Part shown: one piece after another, positions 26,379-35,842 of the stretch | How positions within the stretch are numbered: position 1 is the stretch's first letter | Layout of the letters: every line of letters begins with the position of its first letter | Source: Citreicoccus inhibens | Lineage (GTDB): Bacteria; Myxococcota; Myxococcia; Myxococcales; Myxococcaceae | Direction of reading: 5' to 3' | Length of the DNA stretch: 64,000 nucleotides | NCBI RefSeq assembly: GCF_019039035.1 | Contig: NZ_JAHNZT010000001.1 | Coordinates: 124,001-188,000, forward strand | The notes under the pieces: generated by a model | What the model saw: the letters and a program-made list of their open reading frames with translations, nothing else | Told to the model about the DNA's origin: nothing | Database searches by the model: none | Made by a program: the position numbers and the translations under genes

Positions 26379-28688
26379 CTAGCTGCCCCTCAGGTCGTTC
26401 TGCCATGGAGACACGTTGTCCGCGTTGGTAAGCCAATAGAACATCGCCTGCGTCTCCGCATAGAGCTGCTCGGCCATGCCCACCAGGTTCGAGGGCAGCT
26501 CCGAGAGCGCGACGCCCACGAACGTGAACGTCGGCAGGCCCGCCTTCCGAGCGCTCGCCCCTCCCGTGATGCGCTGATCCCTGCACAACCACAGTCGCTG
26601 CGCCGCCTGTCCCGCCGCCTGCCCGAAGTCCTGGGGTGGCCGCAGCGCGGCCGGCATCCGCACCGTCGTCTCGCCGCAAGCCCACAACAGCCACGTCAGC
26701 GCGCTCCAGTCCGCCGTGGCATGCCGCGCCAGGTCCGGCAGCCCCAGCCGAGCCAGCGGCAAGGTCTCGTCCACTTCGACGGATTCGCCATTGCCCAGCT
26801 CGACCTCCGAGGAGACCAGCTCGGAGGGCCCATCCGGAATCAACGCGGACACATCAGGCGGCAGCCACGACACCCGCGCCCCGGACTTGAACCGGCGAAG
26901 CATCTCGGTGCGCAACCCCATGAGACGCGTCGCATAGGTGCGGATGATGGACTGCACGGACTCCAGGTCCTGCGCCGGTCCTTCTGGCAGCCCGTCATAG
27001 GTGCAGTGGGGCGGCTCCTGCCCCGCGGTGAACGTGAAGCCCGGGAAGAGCGCTCGACCATAGGTGGCCAGGAACTCCGACGACTTCGGCTCCGCGTCCG
27101 CGAGCAGCACGGCGTCCCGCTGCATCTGCTCCGCCATCCCCAGGTTCGCCAGGATGAGGCCCCGCGTGAACAGGTAGCCCGCGCGCTCGGGCGCCAGGAG
27201 CATCGCCGCGTGCACATAGTCCAGCGCCGCGCGAGGCCGGTCCTGCTGATCCAGAAACACCGCGTAGCCACGAAGCACCGTCGCGGGATCTCCACCACGC
27301 AGGAGCCCATCGGCCATGGGCGCCCAGGCTTGCCCCGCGTTCTCGACCACGGACTCCGCGGTCTCGAGGGCGCTGCGCGGCGTGCGCGGCAGGGTGTGCT
27401 CCTCCAACCACGCCTTCAGCTCGCGAACGTCCTGGTCCATCGCGCTGGCCCGAGCCTGGGCCAACACCGCCTCGCGGTGGCGACGCTCCGACAGCGCCTG
27501 CCTCGCGAACGCGCGCCAGCTCGCCGCGTCCTGGACCCGATTGGAGAAGACCGTCGACTCGGCCAGGGTGTCGTCGTCCTGCGCGTCACCCAGGTCCCGG
27601 GTGAGCACGACCTTCCGCTGCGCATCCAGGAGCGACCACGTCCCGAAGACATGATCGCGCGCCACCGGGCCCTCGTCGAAGCATACGCGCGGATCCGCGT
27701 ACTCATCCTCGGCCCGCGACGAGTACCGGCCGTGCCGCGCGCCGTCCTCGTACTCGGCCTCCCAGATGAGCTGGCCCTCGCGGTCCCAGAAGCGACAGAG
27801 CCCGTGGCGCTCACCGTCCGCGTTGAGCGTGACGAGCGCCCACTGGTTCATGTCCTCGCGCAGTTCGGCGGCCTCGGGCAGGTGAGGCGGGCGCGTGGGG
27901 TACGGCTCGCCGGTGACAGGAATCACGCGGGCACCGGCGCGGTCATAGTGGAGCACCTGCGTGACGCGGCCGTGCTCGTACACCATCACCGTCTTGCGGA
28001 CCTTCTCGTGGACTCCGCCCTCGTGCATCTTCTCGGTGGTGTACGCGTCCGAGGCGTACCAGGTCCGCGGCCCCTGCAACGCGCCCTTGTGGAAGGCGCC
28101 CTCCTGAGACACGTCGCCGTTCTCATGGAAGCGCCGGAACGGACCATGCGGCGCACCGTGCTCCATGATGCACTCGTTGCAGAGCGTGCCGTCCGCCCGC
28201 CAGTAGCGCCACGGGCCGTGGAGCTCGCCGTCCTCGTCCGTGGGCCCGAAGGACCACTCCGCCTCGTCATCGTCCCAGGTCGCCTCGGGCGGAACGCCGG
28301 GGGGCGGCGTGCCCTCCTCGGTGAGCCTGCGATAGGCCGCGCGCTGCTTCTGCACGCTCACGTCCAGCGACTCCAACTTCGCGAGCAGCGCCTCCAGCGC
28401 GGTGGCGGACAGCGCCCCCGAGGCGCGATGCACCTCGACGCCGTCCTTGAACGCCATCAGCGTGGGAATCGCCTGGATGTCGAACTGACCGGCGAGGTCT
28501 TCCTGGGCCTCGGTGTCGACCTTGCCGAAGGTGACGTGCGGGAAGCGCTGGGCCGCCGCCTCGAAGATGGGGGCGAACGCCTTGCAGGGCGCGCACCAAT
28601 CCGCCCAGAAGTCGACGACGCACAACCCAGGACCTTGGGTGACGGTTTCGAAGTTCTCTTCGGTCAGCTCACGAGGCTGTCCTGCCAC
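26379..28688 (-). CDS. Thioredoxin-MORN_2 fusion protein with TPR-like C-terminus
   Basis: 769 aa. Residues 1-115 are a complete thioredoxin domain with the redox motif WCAPCK (31-36) and the cis-Pro loop IQAIPTLMAF. Then come several MORN_2-type repeats (GELHGPWRYWRADG, GAPHGPFRRFHENG, GERHGLCRFWDREG), normally found in toxin-antitoxin-like or membrane-associated scaffolds. The middle C-terminal part has TPR-like helices (AVFLDQQDRPRAALDYVHAA). The last 200 residues match nothing I recognise. There is no signal peptide. It is followed 2 bp later by the FHA protein, so the two are probably one operon. The fusion is unusual; a redox-sensitive scaffold is only a guess. Confidence 0.88.
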   Translation of the reverse strand: MAGQPRELTEENFETVTQGPGLCVVDFWADWCAPCKAFAPIFEAAAQRFPHVTFGKVDTEAQEDLAGQFDIQAIPTLMAFKDGVEVHRASGALSATALEALLAKLESLDVSVQKQRAAYRRLTEEGTPPPGVPPEATWDDDEAEWSFGPTDEDGELHGPWRYWRADGTLCNECIMEHGAPHGPFRRFHENGDVSQEGAFHKGALQGPRTWYASDAYTTEKMHEGGVHEKVRKTVMVYEHGRVTQVLHYDRAGARVIPVTGEPYPTRPPHLPEAAELREDMNQWALVTLNADGERHGLCRFWDREGQLIWEAEYEDGARHGRYSSRAEDEYADPRVCFDEGPVARDHVFGTWSLLDAQRKVVLTRDLGDAQDDDTLAESTVFSNRVQDAASWRAFARQALSERRHREAVLAQARASAMDQDVRELKAWLEEHTLPRTPRSALETAESVVENAGQAWAPMADGLLRGGDPATVLRGYAVFLDQQDRPRAALDYVHAAMLLAPERAGYLFTRGLILANLGMAEQMQRDAVLLADAEPKSSEFLATYGRALFPGFTFTAGQEPPHCTYDGLPEGPAQDLESVQSIIRTYATRLMGLRTEMLRRFKSGARVSWLPPDVSALIPDGPSELVSSEVELGNGESVEVDETLPLARLGLPDLARHATADWSALTWLLWACGETTVRMPAALRPPQDFGQAAGQAAQRLWLCRDQRITGGASARKAGLPTFTFVGVALSELPSNLVGMAEQLYAETQAMFYWLTNADNVSPWQNDLRGS

Positions 28689-28801
28689 GGCGGCTCCAGT
28701 GCAAGGGGCGCGCGAATCAGAGGGGTCGAGCGCACGCCCGTCAACCTCGGAATCTCACGACAATCCCCTCCTCTGGACATTCCCCCGTCCGCGCCAGGAC
28801 A

Positions 28802-28840
28802 TGAGCGCCTCGAGTCCCCGCTTCAGGCCCGAGGCGCTCA
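28802..28840 (-). terminator. Perfect 11-bp hairpin downstream of the MBL-fold gene
   Basis: TGAGCGCCTCG (28802-28812) and CGAGGCGCTCA (28830-28840) are exact inverted repeats with a 17-nt loop. They lie about 77 bp past the MBL gene stop and about 115 bp upstream of the thioredoxin-MORN start, both on the minus strand. It may be a terminator or an element in the leader of the next operon; there is no T-run. Confidence 0.45.
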
Positions 28841-28916
28841 CCTCGGAGGTACGGCGTCAGACGACTGGGCGGGGCGTCCCGAGCGGCAGAGGGACAGGCG
28901 ATGCCGCGCGCGGGGC

Positions 28917-30074
28917 TCACTCCAGCTGCGAGGAGACGATGGGGTCCTGCTCTCCCGTGCGCCACGGCACGCTCGGCCACCAGTGCTCTCGCGGCGGCGG
29001 TGCGCCGGGCTCCACGCTCTGCCCCGGCCGGGGCGCGATGACCGCCACGCCCGCCTTGTCGGCCGCCGCGAGCGCGCGCTCGATGGGCTCGGTCCAACCG
29101 TGCGTGGCGAGCCCCAACAGTCCCCAGTGCACCGGCAGGAAGACACGGCCCTGGACGAGCTGATGGGCCCGTACCGCCTGCTCGGGGCCGATGTGCCAGT
29201 CAGGCCAGGCCTGGTGATACTGGCCCACTTCAATCATCGTCACATCGAAGGGCCCGAGCTTCTCGCCAATCTCTTTCATCGCGGGGAACAAGCCGGTGTC
29301 CCCTGAGTAGTAGGCGCGATGAGTGGGCCCGCGCACCGCGTAGCCCGCCCAAAGCGTGGCGTCCTTGTCGAACCCCTTGCGTCCCGACGCGTGGCGCGCG
29401 GGCGTGGCCACCACCTCCAGCCCCGCCACCGTCACGGACTGCCACCAGTCCACCTCGACGATGCGCGACTCGGGGATGCCCCAGGACGCCAGATGCGCGC
29501 CCACGCCCAATGGCACGATGAAGCGCGTGTCCCAATCCTTCATCGCCGCCAGCGTGCCCTGGTCGAGATGGTCGTAGTGGTCATGGGAGATGAGGACCGC
29601 GTCGATGGCGGGCAACGCGGCCAGCGGCACGAGCGGCTCGAACCAGCGACGAGGGCCCACCCACTCCAGCGGCGACGCCCGCTCGCTCCACATCGGGTCC
29701 ATCAAGACGCGGTGGCCATCCAGTTCCAGGAGGACGGAGGAGTGCCCGAACCAGGTGACGCGAAGCCCGGACTCAGGCGGCGTGGCGAAGCGCTCGGGGT
29801 GGCCCTTCACGGTCGGTAGCGGCGTGGCGGGGCTCACGTCCGGGCTCGGGTGGAACATGCCCACCACTGAGCCCCACATGTCGTTGATGAGCGGCTGCGG
29901 ATTGGTGAAGTGGCCGTCGCGCCACTCGGGCGAGTGCTCCATCCGCTCGCGCCGAGCCCCCGTGGCGCTGCTCCCGAGCGCCGTCCACGCCTGAGCGACG
30001 AGGACTCCGCCCAGGAGGAACATCCCCCCGACCAGACCGCCCACGCTCCAACCCAACCGCTTGCGCCACGTCAT
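28917..30074 (-). CDS. Membrane-anchored MBL-fold metallohydrolase (UlaG/NAPE-PLD-like)
   Basis: 385 aa. An N-terminal hydrophobic segment (residues about 8-30) acts as signal or anchor. The metallo-beta-lactamase core starts near 105 (VTWFGHSSVLLELDG), has the metal motif SHDHYDHLD with His164, His166, Asp168 and His169, and later GDTGLF and FLPVHWG, which supply further ligands. This layout matches the UlaG and NAPE-phospholipase D branch, enzymes that hydrolyse lactone or phosphodiester substrates. The substrate is not known. The gene stands alone between genes of the same strand. Confidence 0.9.
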   Translation of the reverse strand: MTWRKRLGWSVGGLVGGMFLLGGVLVAQAWTALGSSATGARRERMEHSPEWRDGHFTNPQPLINDMWGSVVGMFHPSPDVSPATPLPTVKGHPERFATPPESGLRVTWFGHSSVLLELDGHRVLMDPMWSERASPLEWVGPRRWFEPLVPLAALPAIDAVLISHDHYDHLDQGTLAAMKDWDTRFIVPLGVGAHLASWGIPESRIVEVDWWQSVTVAGLEVVATPARHASGRKGFDKDATLWAGYAVRGPTHRAYYSGDTGLFPAMKEIGEKLGPFDVTMIEVGQYHQAWPDWHIGPEQAVRAHQLVQGRVFLPVHWGLLGLATHGWTEPIERALAAADKAGVAVIAPRPGQSVEPGAPPPREHWWPSVPWRTGEQDPIVSSQLE

Positions 30075-30244
30075 TCCGCGTCCGCCTCCCGAGCAAGACG
30101 CCCCACTCTAACGCCTCGACTCCCGCTCCGTGCGGCCCCCGCGCGCTCGCGCCATGTCGGGCCCGCGCGAGGCGAGCCCTGTCCCCTGTCTGTCAGGCTC
30201 GCGGTGAACCCAGCGCACGCTCGCTCCCGCGGTGGGCGAAGCGG

Positions 30245-32707
30245 TCAGCGCGCCTTCCCGTTCGTCATCGAAGGTGGCACGCGCAACCGGCGCAGCGTGG
30301 AGTCCCCCTGGTCGACCACCAGCGCGTCCCCCCCGGGGAGCACCGCGATGCCCGTGGGCAAGCTGAACGTGGCTTGCTCGGCGGGCCCGTCTCGCGTCCC
30401 CGCCGCGCCGCTCCCCGCGAACGTTCTCACCCAGCCCCCCGAGACGGCGCGAATGCGCTCGTTCCCCGTGTCCGACACCAGCACCTGCGTCCCCGCCACC
30501 GTCACCCCCAACATGGGCATGAAGCGCGCCGAGCCCCCCGTGCCATCCGAGAACCCACCGGGATAACTGCCCGCCACGGTGGACGTGGTGAAGCTGGCAT
30601 CGAGCGCCACGCGTCGCAGCGCCCGGTTCCCGGTATCCACCAACCACAGCGCGCCCGCGCCCGACGCGAGGGCCGTGGGGCGATTGAGCCGGGCCCGCCC
30701 CCCGGGCCCATCTCCGCTGCCCGCGCCTCGCGCCCCCACGACCGTGGTCACCCTCCCGTCCGGCGTGACGCGCGCCAGCCGGTGGTTGAGCGTGTCCGCG
30801 ATGAACAGGTCCGAGCCCGCGAACGCCACCCCCATCGGCGTCTGGAGACGTGCCGCGGTGCCCAGGCCATCCGCCATCCCCGAGCGCCCCTCCTTCGAGC
30901 CCGCGAAGGTGGACACCGTCCATCGGCCATCCCGCGCGATGCGCACCACGCGGTGGTTGCCCGTGTCCGCCACGTACAAGCAGGAGTCCGGGCCCAGGGT
31001 GACGGACTCCGGCAAGCGCAGCGCGGCCTGCACACCAGGCCCTTCGCCCACGCCCGCCACGCCCGTGCCCGCGATGGTGGACACCGTATGCGCCGCGTCG
31101 TTGGCAATCATTCGGATGACGTGGTTCCCCGTGTCCGCCACGAAGACATTGCCCGCGCTGTCCACCGCCAACCCCACCGGCCGACGGAAGCGTGCCTCCA
31201 ACGCCGGGCCATCGCGCCAGCCCTCCTGGAAGGCCGCGCCCGCGTACGTCGTCACGCCCAGGGATTGACCCGTGCGGTCCACCGGGCGCTCGCGCCCCGC
31301 GCCGAACGTGTCTCCGGGATGCGGCGCCACCAGCCCTGCCCGAGCAAAGACATTGTCCGTGATGCGCTGCACCCGGAGGTCCGCGAAGTTGAAGTGAGAC
31401 AGCCCCAGGGACCACGCAATCCCTCCCGCCGCGAAGACGAACGCGCCGGAGGGCGCCGGATAGACAGACGCCGCATGCCAGTTGGGCTCCCCCTTGCTGC
31501 CGATGACCGGCGAGGCGGCCAGCGACACCAGCCCCGCGGGCGCATGACCGTTGTCCCACTCGCGATCAATCTCATAACCCGCCATGGCCAACAGCGTGTC
31601 TCCATCCGTCAGGCCCGTCCCCTCGAACGGCCAGGCGCTCGCGTTGCGCACCACGAAGGGTTGGTTGATGAACGCCCACGAATCCGACATGACGCCCACG
31701 AGTCCGTTCTCGGGCTCGTTGAGCAGCGGGTTGCGCCAGCGCACGGTGATGAGGTTCGTGTTCGCGAGCGGATCCTCACCAGGCGCCTCGTCCTTGAAGC
31801 ACACCTGCCTGCGCCGCGGGACGCCACTGAACGAGGGCTCCAAGCGGATGAGCCAGCAGCTCGTGTCACCCGCGAGGAACGCCAGGTTCACCCCCGAGGC
31901 GAGCGCCGCCACCACGGCCTCCCGGCCCGGGCGAGACCAGTACTCGTCATGCCCCACCGAAAGGAACAGCCGCTGGCCCAGGAGCAGCGACGGGTCGCGA
32001 TCCAGGTCGGGGTTCGTCACATAGACGAGGTCATGGCCCTTCGCCTCTGCCCACAGCACGAACTGATGGACATAGTCGAAGTACTCGCCGGAGCCGTCGC
32101 CGTTGCCATAGGGCCGATCGAACGACACCTTCTTCGCGTGTCCGCCGGAGAGGCCCAGCGAGTCGCTGTAGAGGCTCTCGCCGCCCCAGAAGTTGTAGGC
32201 CTGGAACGTGGTGACGGGGACCTGGACCAGGGCCGCGCCCTTGCGCTCATCCGAGCGCACCACGAAGAGGACGTAGGACTGGAGCCCATCGTCCCGCAGC
32301 AGCTTGATGACATACACGCCTGTCACCCAGGACGGCTCTGTCCGCACCGTGAAGGACGTGGGCCAATGACATTCGAGCAACCCCGTGGCGGGGTCCGCCG
32401 TGGGCGTGGGCCGAGGACCCACCGGGACGGGGCCGCCCGAGGCCACGCGCCGGCCTCCGACACCTCGGTAGTACCCCATGCGGTAGACCTCCCAGCGCAC
32501 CGTGTGATTGCCGTCCGTGCGCGCGTGGACGTCGATGGACTCCCCATGTTGGACGCTGGTCGCGCCCGCGTAGCCCTCCAACTGCGCCCCGACCGCGGCG
32601 CGCCCCAACCGCCACTGGGTCGAGCCCGGCGCGGTGTTCTCCACGTCGATGGGATTGGGCTCGGCCGCGCCCGCGAGCGCCCACGTCAGGACCAGCGCCA
32701 TCAGCAT
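30245..32707 (-). CDS. Exported N,N-dimethylformamidase-beta-like protein with NHL-repeat propeller
   Basis: 820 aa. A short signal peptide (MLMALVLTWALAGAAE) suggests export. Residues about 20-440 resemble the large-subunit domain of N,N-dimethylformamidase, with TFQAYNFWGGESLY, FDYVHQFVLWAEAKGHDL and LFLSVGHDEYWS, the last a likely metal-ligand region. Residues about 470-820 contain NHL repeats (PVGLAVDSAGNVFVADTGNH and several later VADTGNH or IADTLNH copies), forming a beta-propeller. Family knowledge suggests amidohydrolase or carbohydrate-related activity, but most such proteins are uncharacterised. No small dimethylformamidase subunit is nearby. Confidence 0.87.
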   Translation of the reverse strand: MLMALVLTWALAGAAEPNPIDVENTAPGSTQWRLGRAAVGAQLEGYAGATSVQHGESIDVHARTDGNHTVRWEVYRMGYYRGVGGRRVASGGPVPVGPRPTPTADPATGLLECHWPTSFTVRTEPSWVTGVYVIKLLRDDGLQSYVLFVVRSDERKGAALVQVPVTTFQAYNFWGGESLYSDSLGLSGGHAKKVSFDRPYGNGDGSGEYFDYVHQFVLWAEAKGHDLVYVTNPDLDRDPSLLLGQRLFLSVGHDEYWSRPGREAVVAALASGVNLAFLAGDTSCWLIRLEPSFSGVPRRRQVCFKDEAPGEDPLANTNLITVRWRNPLLNEPENGLVGVMSDSWAFINQPFVVRNASAWPFEGTGLTDGDTLLAMAGYEIDREWDNGHAPAGLVSLAASPVIGSKGEPNWHAASVYPAPSGAFVFAAGGIAWSLGLSHFNFADLRVQRITDNVFARAGLVAPHPGDTFGAGRERPVDRTGQSLGVTTYAGAAFQEGWRDGPALEARFRRPVGLAVDSAGNVFVADTGNHVIRMIANDAAHTVSTIAGTGVAGVGEGPGVQAALRLPESVTLGPDSCLYVADTGNHRVVRIARDGRWTVSTFAGSKEGRSGMADGLGTAARLQTPMGVAFAGSDLFIADTLNHRLARVTPDGRVTTVVGARGAGSGDGPGGRARLNRPTALASGAGALWLVDTGNRALRRVALDASFTTSTVAGSYPGGFSDGTGGSARFMPMLGVTVAGTQVLVSDTGNERIRAVSGGWVRTFAGSGAAGTRDGPAEQATFSLPTGIAVLPGGDALVVDQGDSTLRRLRVPPSMTNGKAR

Positions 32708-32856
32708 GCGTGCTACCTCCCCGGGCCGATGTCCCCTGCCCGGGAAGGTCGCTCAACCCCGGGGTCGCGGGGGTGGGCGTGCCTCGACATCGCGCGCCCG
32801 CGTCTGTGCATGAGGTGACGGCTGGAGTGTCCGGTGCGCGCCCTCCCGCCGCGACG

Positions 32857-33837
32857 TCAGCGCACGCGCAACACCACCTTGCCCACCGTGCCCCGCCCTT
32901 CGAGCCGCCGATGCGCCTCCACCGCCTGGGACAGCGGCAGCGACAGCCCCACCACGACGCGCAGCTCGCCGGCCGCCATCGCGGACAACAAGGCCTCGCG
33001 GGCGCGGCGGCGCGACTCGGGTGACTCCGGCGTGCGCAGCCAGTAGGCGCTCACCTGGAGCGACTTCGCATAGAGCGACTCCACGGACACGGGAGGCGGC
33101 GAGCCGCTCGCGTTGCCGTAACTCACCAGGTGTCCGAAGGGCGCCAGGGACTCCATGCTGGCGCTCCACGTGCTCGCGCCCACGGAGTCCAGCACCACGT
33201 TCACGCCCTTCCCGTGAGTCAGCGCCTGGACGCGGGGCGCCACCGCCTCCCGGTCATACCGGACCACCTCGTCCGCGCCGAGTTCGCGCGCGAGGCGCTC
33301 CTTCTCCTCCCCCGACACCGTGCCGATGACGCGCACACCCGCACGCTTCGCGAGCTGCACCGCCAGGAGCCCCACGCCGCCAGCCGCCGCGTGGATGAGC
33401 ACGGACTGGCCCGCCTCCAATCGCCCCAGGGTGTGCACCACGTGATAGGCCGTGAGCCCCTGGACGAGCAGGCCCGCCGCCTGCTCGAAGGAGACCGAGT
33501 CCGGCAACGCGACGAGCTCCCCCACCGGCGCGCGCGTGAACTCCGCGTAGGCCGCCGTGGTCAACGCCACGACTCGGCGCCCCAGCCAGCTCGGGTCCAC
33601 GCCGGGTCCCACCTGGTGCACGACGCCTGCGGCCTCGCTCCCGAGGATGCGCGGCAGCGGCACCTGCGCGTCGTAGAGCCCGCGGCGCCGCTCGGTGTCC
33701 GCGAAGTTCACGCCCGCGGCGTGCACCTGGATGAGTACCTCGCCGGCCTCGGGGACGGGCTCCGGGATGTCCTCCCAGCGAAGAACCTCGGGGCCTCCCA
33801 CCTCGTGATAGCGAATCGCTTTCATGCGCGCGGACAT
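32857..33837 (-). CDS. Zinc-independent quinone oxidoreductase (MDR family)
   Basis: 326 aa from ATG 33837 (MSARMKAIRYHEVGGPEVL); an ATG at 33825 is the alternative. This is a medium-chain dehydrogenase/reductase of the NADPH:quinone reductase type: an N-terminal GroES-like fold (AGVNFADTERRRGLY), the nucleotide loop AAAGGVGLLAVQLAKRAG, and no structural-zinc Cys cluster. It probably reduces quinones or enones with NADPH in the cytoplasm. It is divergent from an LVIVD lipoprotein gene across 216 bp in which I see no clear promoter. Confidence 0.92.
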   Translation of the reverse strand: MSARMKAIRYHEVGGPEVLRWEDIPEPVPEAGEVLIQVHAAGVNFADTERRRGLYDAQVPLPRILGSEAAGVVHQVGPGVDPSWLGRRVVALTTAAYAEFTRAPVGELVALPDSVSFEQAAGLLVQGLTAYHVVHTLGRLEAGQSVLIHAAAGGVGLLAVQLAKRAGVRVIGTVSGEEKERLARELGADEVVRYDREAVAPRVQALTHGKGVNVVLDSVGASTWSASMESLAPFGHLVSYGNASGSPPPVSVESLYAKSLQVSAYWLRTPESPESRRRAREALLSAMAAGELRVVVGLSLPLSQAVEAHRRLEGRGTVGKVVLRVR

Positions 33838-34053
33838 AACGCCCGCTTTGCGCGACGGCATCCCCGATGCGCGCCGTTGCAAACCTCCCCGTCCGAAGCA
33901 AGTCGCTTCCCCATGGGCCGGAGGGATGCTTGCGCGGTGAAGGTCTCCACACATTTGACATGCATCTGCCACGCACCGGCCCAGGGCCGAGAAGTCCTCG
34001 AGGCCCGAGCGTTCTTCGGAGCAGCCACTGAACTCCCCAGATGGAGCCCCTCC

Positions 34054-35832
34054 ATGAAGAACGGATCCCGACTCCGGCGTGGGCTGCTGCTCGCCTGCGC
34101 CCTCGCCCTGCACGGTTGTTCCGCGTCGAATCCGACATCGGGAGACGGCCCCGAGCAGCCCCACGCCGAGGTCGACTCTGGCACCGGCGCGCCAGAAACA
34201 GTGGACGCGGGCCCGGGGGACGCGGGCGACGCGGATGCGGGGAACCTCGACCCGGGGGACGCGGGCGAAGTGGACGCGGGCGGGGGAGACGACGGAGGCA
34301 CGGAAGGGAGCGATGCCGGCACCGAGCCAGACCCCTGGGACGGGAGCGCGACGCCCTTGGAGGAGCGCACGGACTGGGTGGACCCGGGCCCCTATTCCAC
34401 GTGCACGTTCAAGCCCGCCACGGGCACGCGCCCCACGACGTGTGACGACCCTGCCCTCTTCGACGTGTCCACCTGCGCGCCCGGCGCCTTCACGGGGCTG
34501 GAGTCCCACGGCATCTATGATGCCCAGCTGCGCAGCAGCGGTGGGGTCCCATCGCTCGGAGGCACACTGGACTTTCCGGCGGACGGCGGCACCGGGACGT
34601 TCCACGACACCCTCCTCACGCGGAGCCAGCTAGGCGAAGCGGGCTTCTTCGCCACCTACCGCCGCGTGCTCCCCGATGCGGGCGTGCGCGAGTACGTCAT
34701 GGCCGGCTGCGGCACTCCCGAGCCGGGCCACATCACCGGCTGCTATGGCCAGTGCAACGACGGGAAGGTCAGCGCCCGGGGAACGTTCGTCGCGGCGCGG
34801 CGGACCTGGGCCCGAGGCGAGCAGGAATCCTCGGGAGGAATCCACCTCCTCTCGGAGACCTTCGTGTCCCTGGGCACCCCGGTGGACATCTACGTCACCC
34901 GGCAGCACGCCTACGTCGTGTCCATCGGCAGCACGGGGCGGCCTGGCGGTGGGCTCACGGTGTACGACGTCCACGACCCGAGCCACCCGCTCCTCACCGA
35001 CACCATCACCTTCCCCATGGACACGTACTGGAATGGCGTCTGGGCCAAGGACGATGCCCTGTACGTGGCCAGCGCGCTCTCGGGCGTCATCGTCTTCGAC
35101 ATCCATGACCCCGCCCACCCGGCCTTCGTACGAAACCTGCCCTCGGGCCCACCCCTTGATGTGCACACGGTGTTCGTGGAGGGGAACCGCCTCTACGCCA
35201 TGTCACCCTTCCCCGATGGCGAGACGCTCTTGTTCGACATCTCGCAGCCGCTGTCCCCGGTGCTGCTCAATCGCATCCATATCAACGCGCCCTATGGCTT
35301 CTCTTCTCCTCATGACGCCTTCGCGTACGAGGGGCGCCTGTACGTCAACCTCATGGAGAGCGGCTACTACGTGCTGGACGTGAGGGACCCCGAGCACGTT
35401 CAGACCCTGGGGAGCTACTCCTTCGATCCGGAGTACAGCCACGCCAACGCGGTGGGCACCTTCGGGGGGCGGACCATCGCCTTCGAGGGCGGCGAGCAGG
35501 CGGGAGCGCACCTGCGCATCCTCGACGTCACCGACCCCGCGAACATCACCCTCATCGGCGAATACAGCCGGAGCCCCCTGCTCTCCATCCACAACATGGT
35601 GCTCAAGGGCAAACGCCTGTACATCGCCTACTACCAGCAGGGGCTGCGCGTGTTGGATGTCTCCATTCCGCCGCACCCCCGCGAGGTGGCCTACTTCAAT
35701 ACCTATCGCGAGGGGGATCCGTTCCGGACCACCAGCTTCTTCGACGGCGCCATTGGCGTGCGCGCGCCAGGAGATGGCCACGTGTACGTGGTGGACCTGG
35801 CGCGAGGGCTCCTCATCTTCAACGAGCCCTGA
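34054..35832 (+). CDS. LVIVD-repeat beta-propeller lipoprotein
   Basis: 592 aa from ATG 34054, with GGAG 7 nt upstream. The start is set by a signal peptide with lipobox LHGC (MKNGSRLRRGLLLACALA). A linker rich in Asp-Ala-Gly (residues about 45-95), typical of myxobacterial lipoproteins, follows. The C-terminal about 400 residues contain LVIVD repeats: VDIYVTRQHAYVVSIG, LTVYDVHDPSHP, GVIVFDIHDPAHP, YYVLDVRDPEH, LRILDVTDPANI, LRVLDVSIPPHP. These fold as a surface beta-propeller. The role is unknown; a structural or adhesion role is plausible. Confidence 0.9.
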   Translation: MKNGSRLRRGLLLACALALHGCSASNPTSGDGPEQPHAEVDSGTGAPETVDAGPGDAGDADAGNLDPGDAGEVDAGGGDDGGTEGSDAGTEPDPWDGSATPLEERTDWVDPGPYSTCTFKPATGTRPTTCDDPALFDVSTCAPGAFTGLESHGIYDAQLRSSGGVPSLGGTLDFPADGGTGTFHDTLLTRSQLGEAGFFATYRRVLPDAGVREYVMAGCGTPEPGHITGCYGQCNDGKVSARGTFVAARRTWARGEQESSGGIHLLSETFVSLGTPVDIYVTRQHAYVVSIGSTGRPGGGLTVYDVHDPSHPLLTDTITFPMDTYWNGVWAKDDALYVASALSGVIVFDIHDPAHPAFVRNLPSGPPLDVHTVFVEGNRLYAMSPFPDGETLLFDISQPLSPVLLNRIHINAPYGFSSPHDAFAYEGRLYVNLMESGYYVLDVRDPEHVQTLGSYSFDPEYSHANAVGTFGGRTIAFEGGEQAGAHLRILDVTDPANITLIGEYSRSPLLSIHNMVLKGKRLYIAYYQQGLRVLDVSIPPHPREVAYFNTYREGDPFRTTSFFDGAIGVRAPGDGHVYVVDLARGLLIFNEP

Positions 35833-35842
35833 CGCCGGCCCC

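Noticed and set aside
30374-32818. 814-codon plus-strand open frame opposite the dimethylformamidase-like gene
   Set aside because: Arg/His-rich shadow with no domain; the minus-strand gene has a signal peptide and clear repeats.
34190-34330. GAC-GCG-GGC-rich tract as a CRISPR or satellite repeat
   Set aside because: It is in frame and codes the Asp-Ala-Gly linker of a lipoprotein; units are short, irregular and without spacers.
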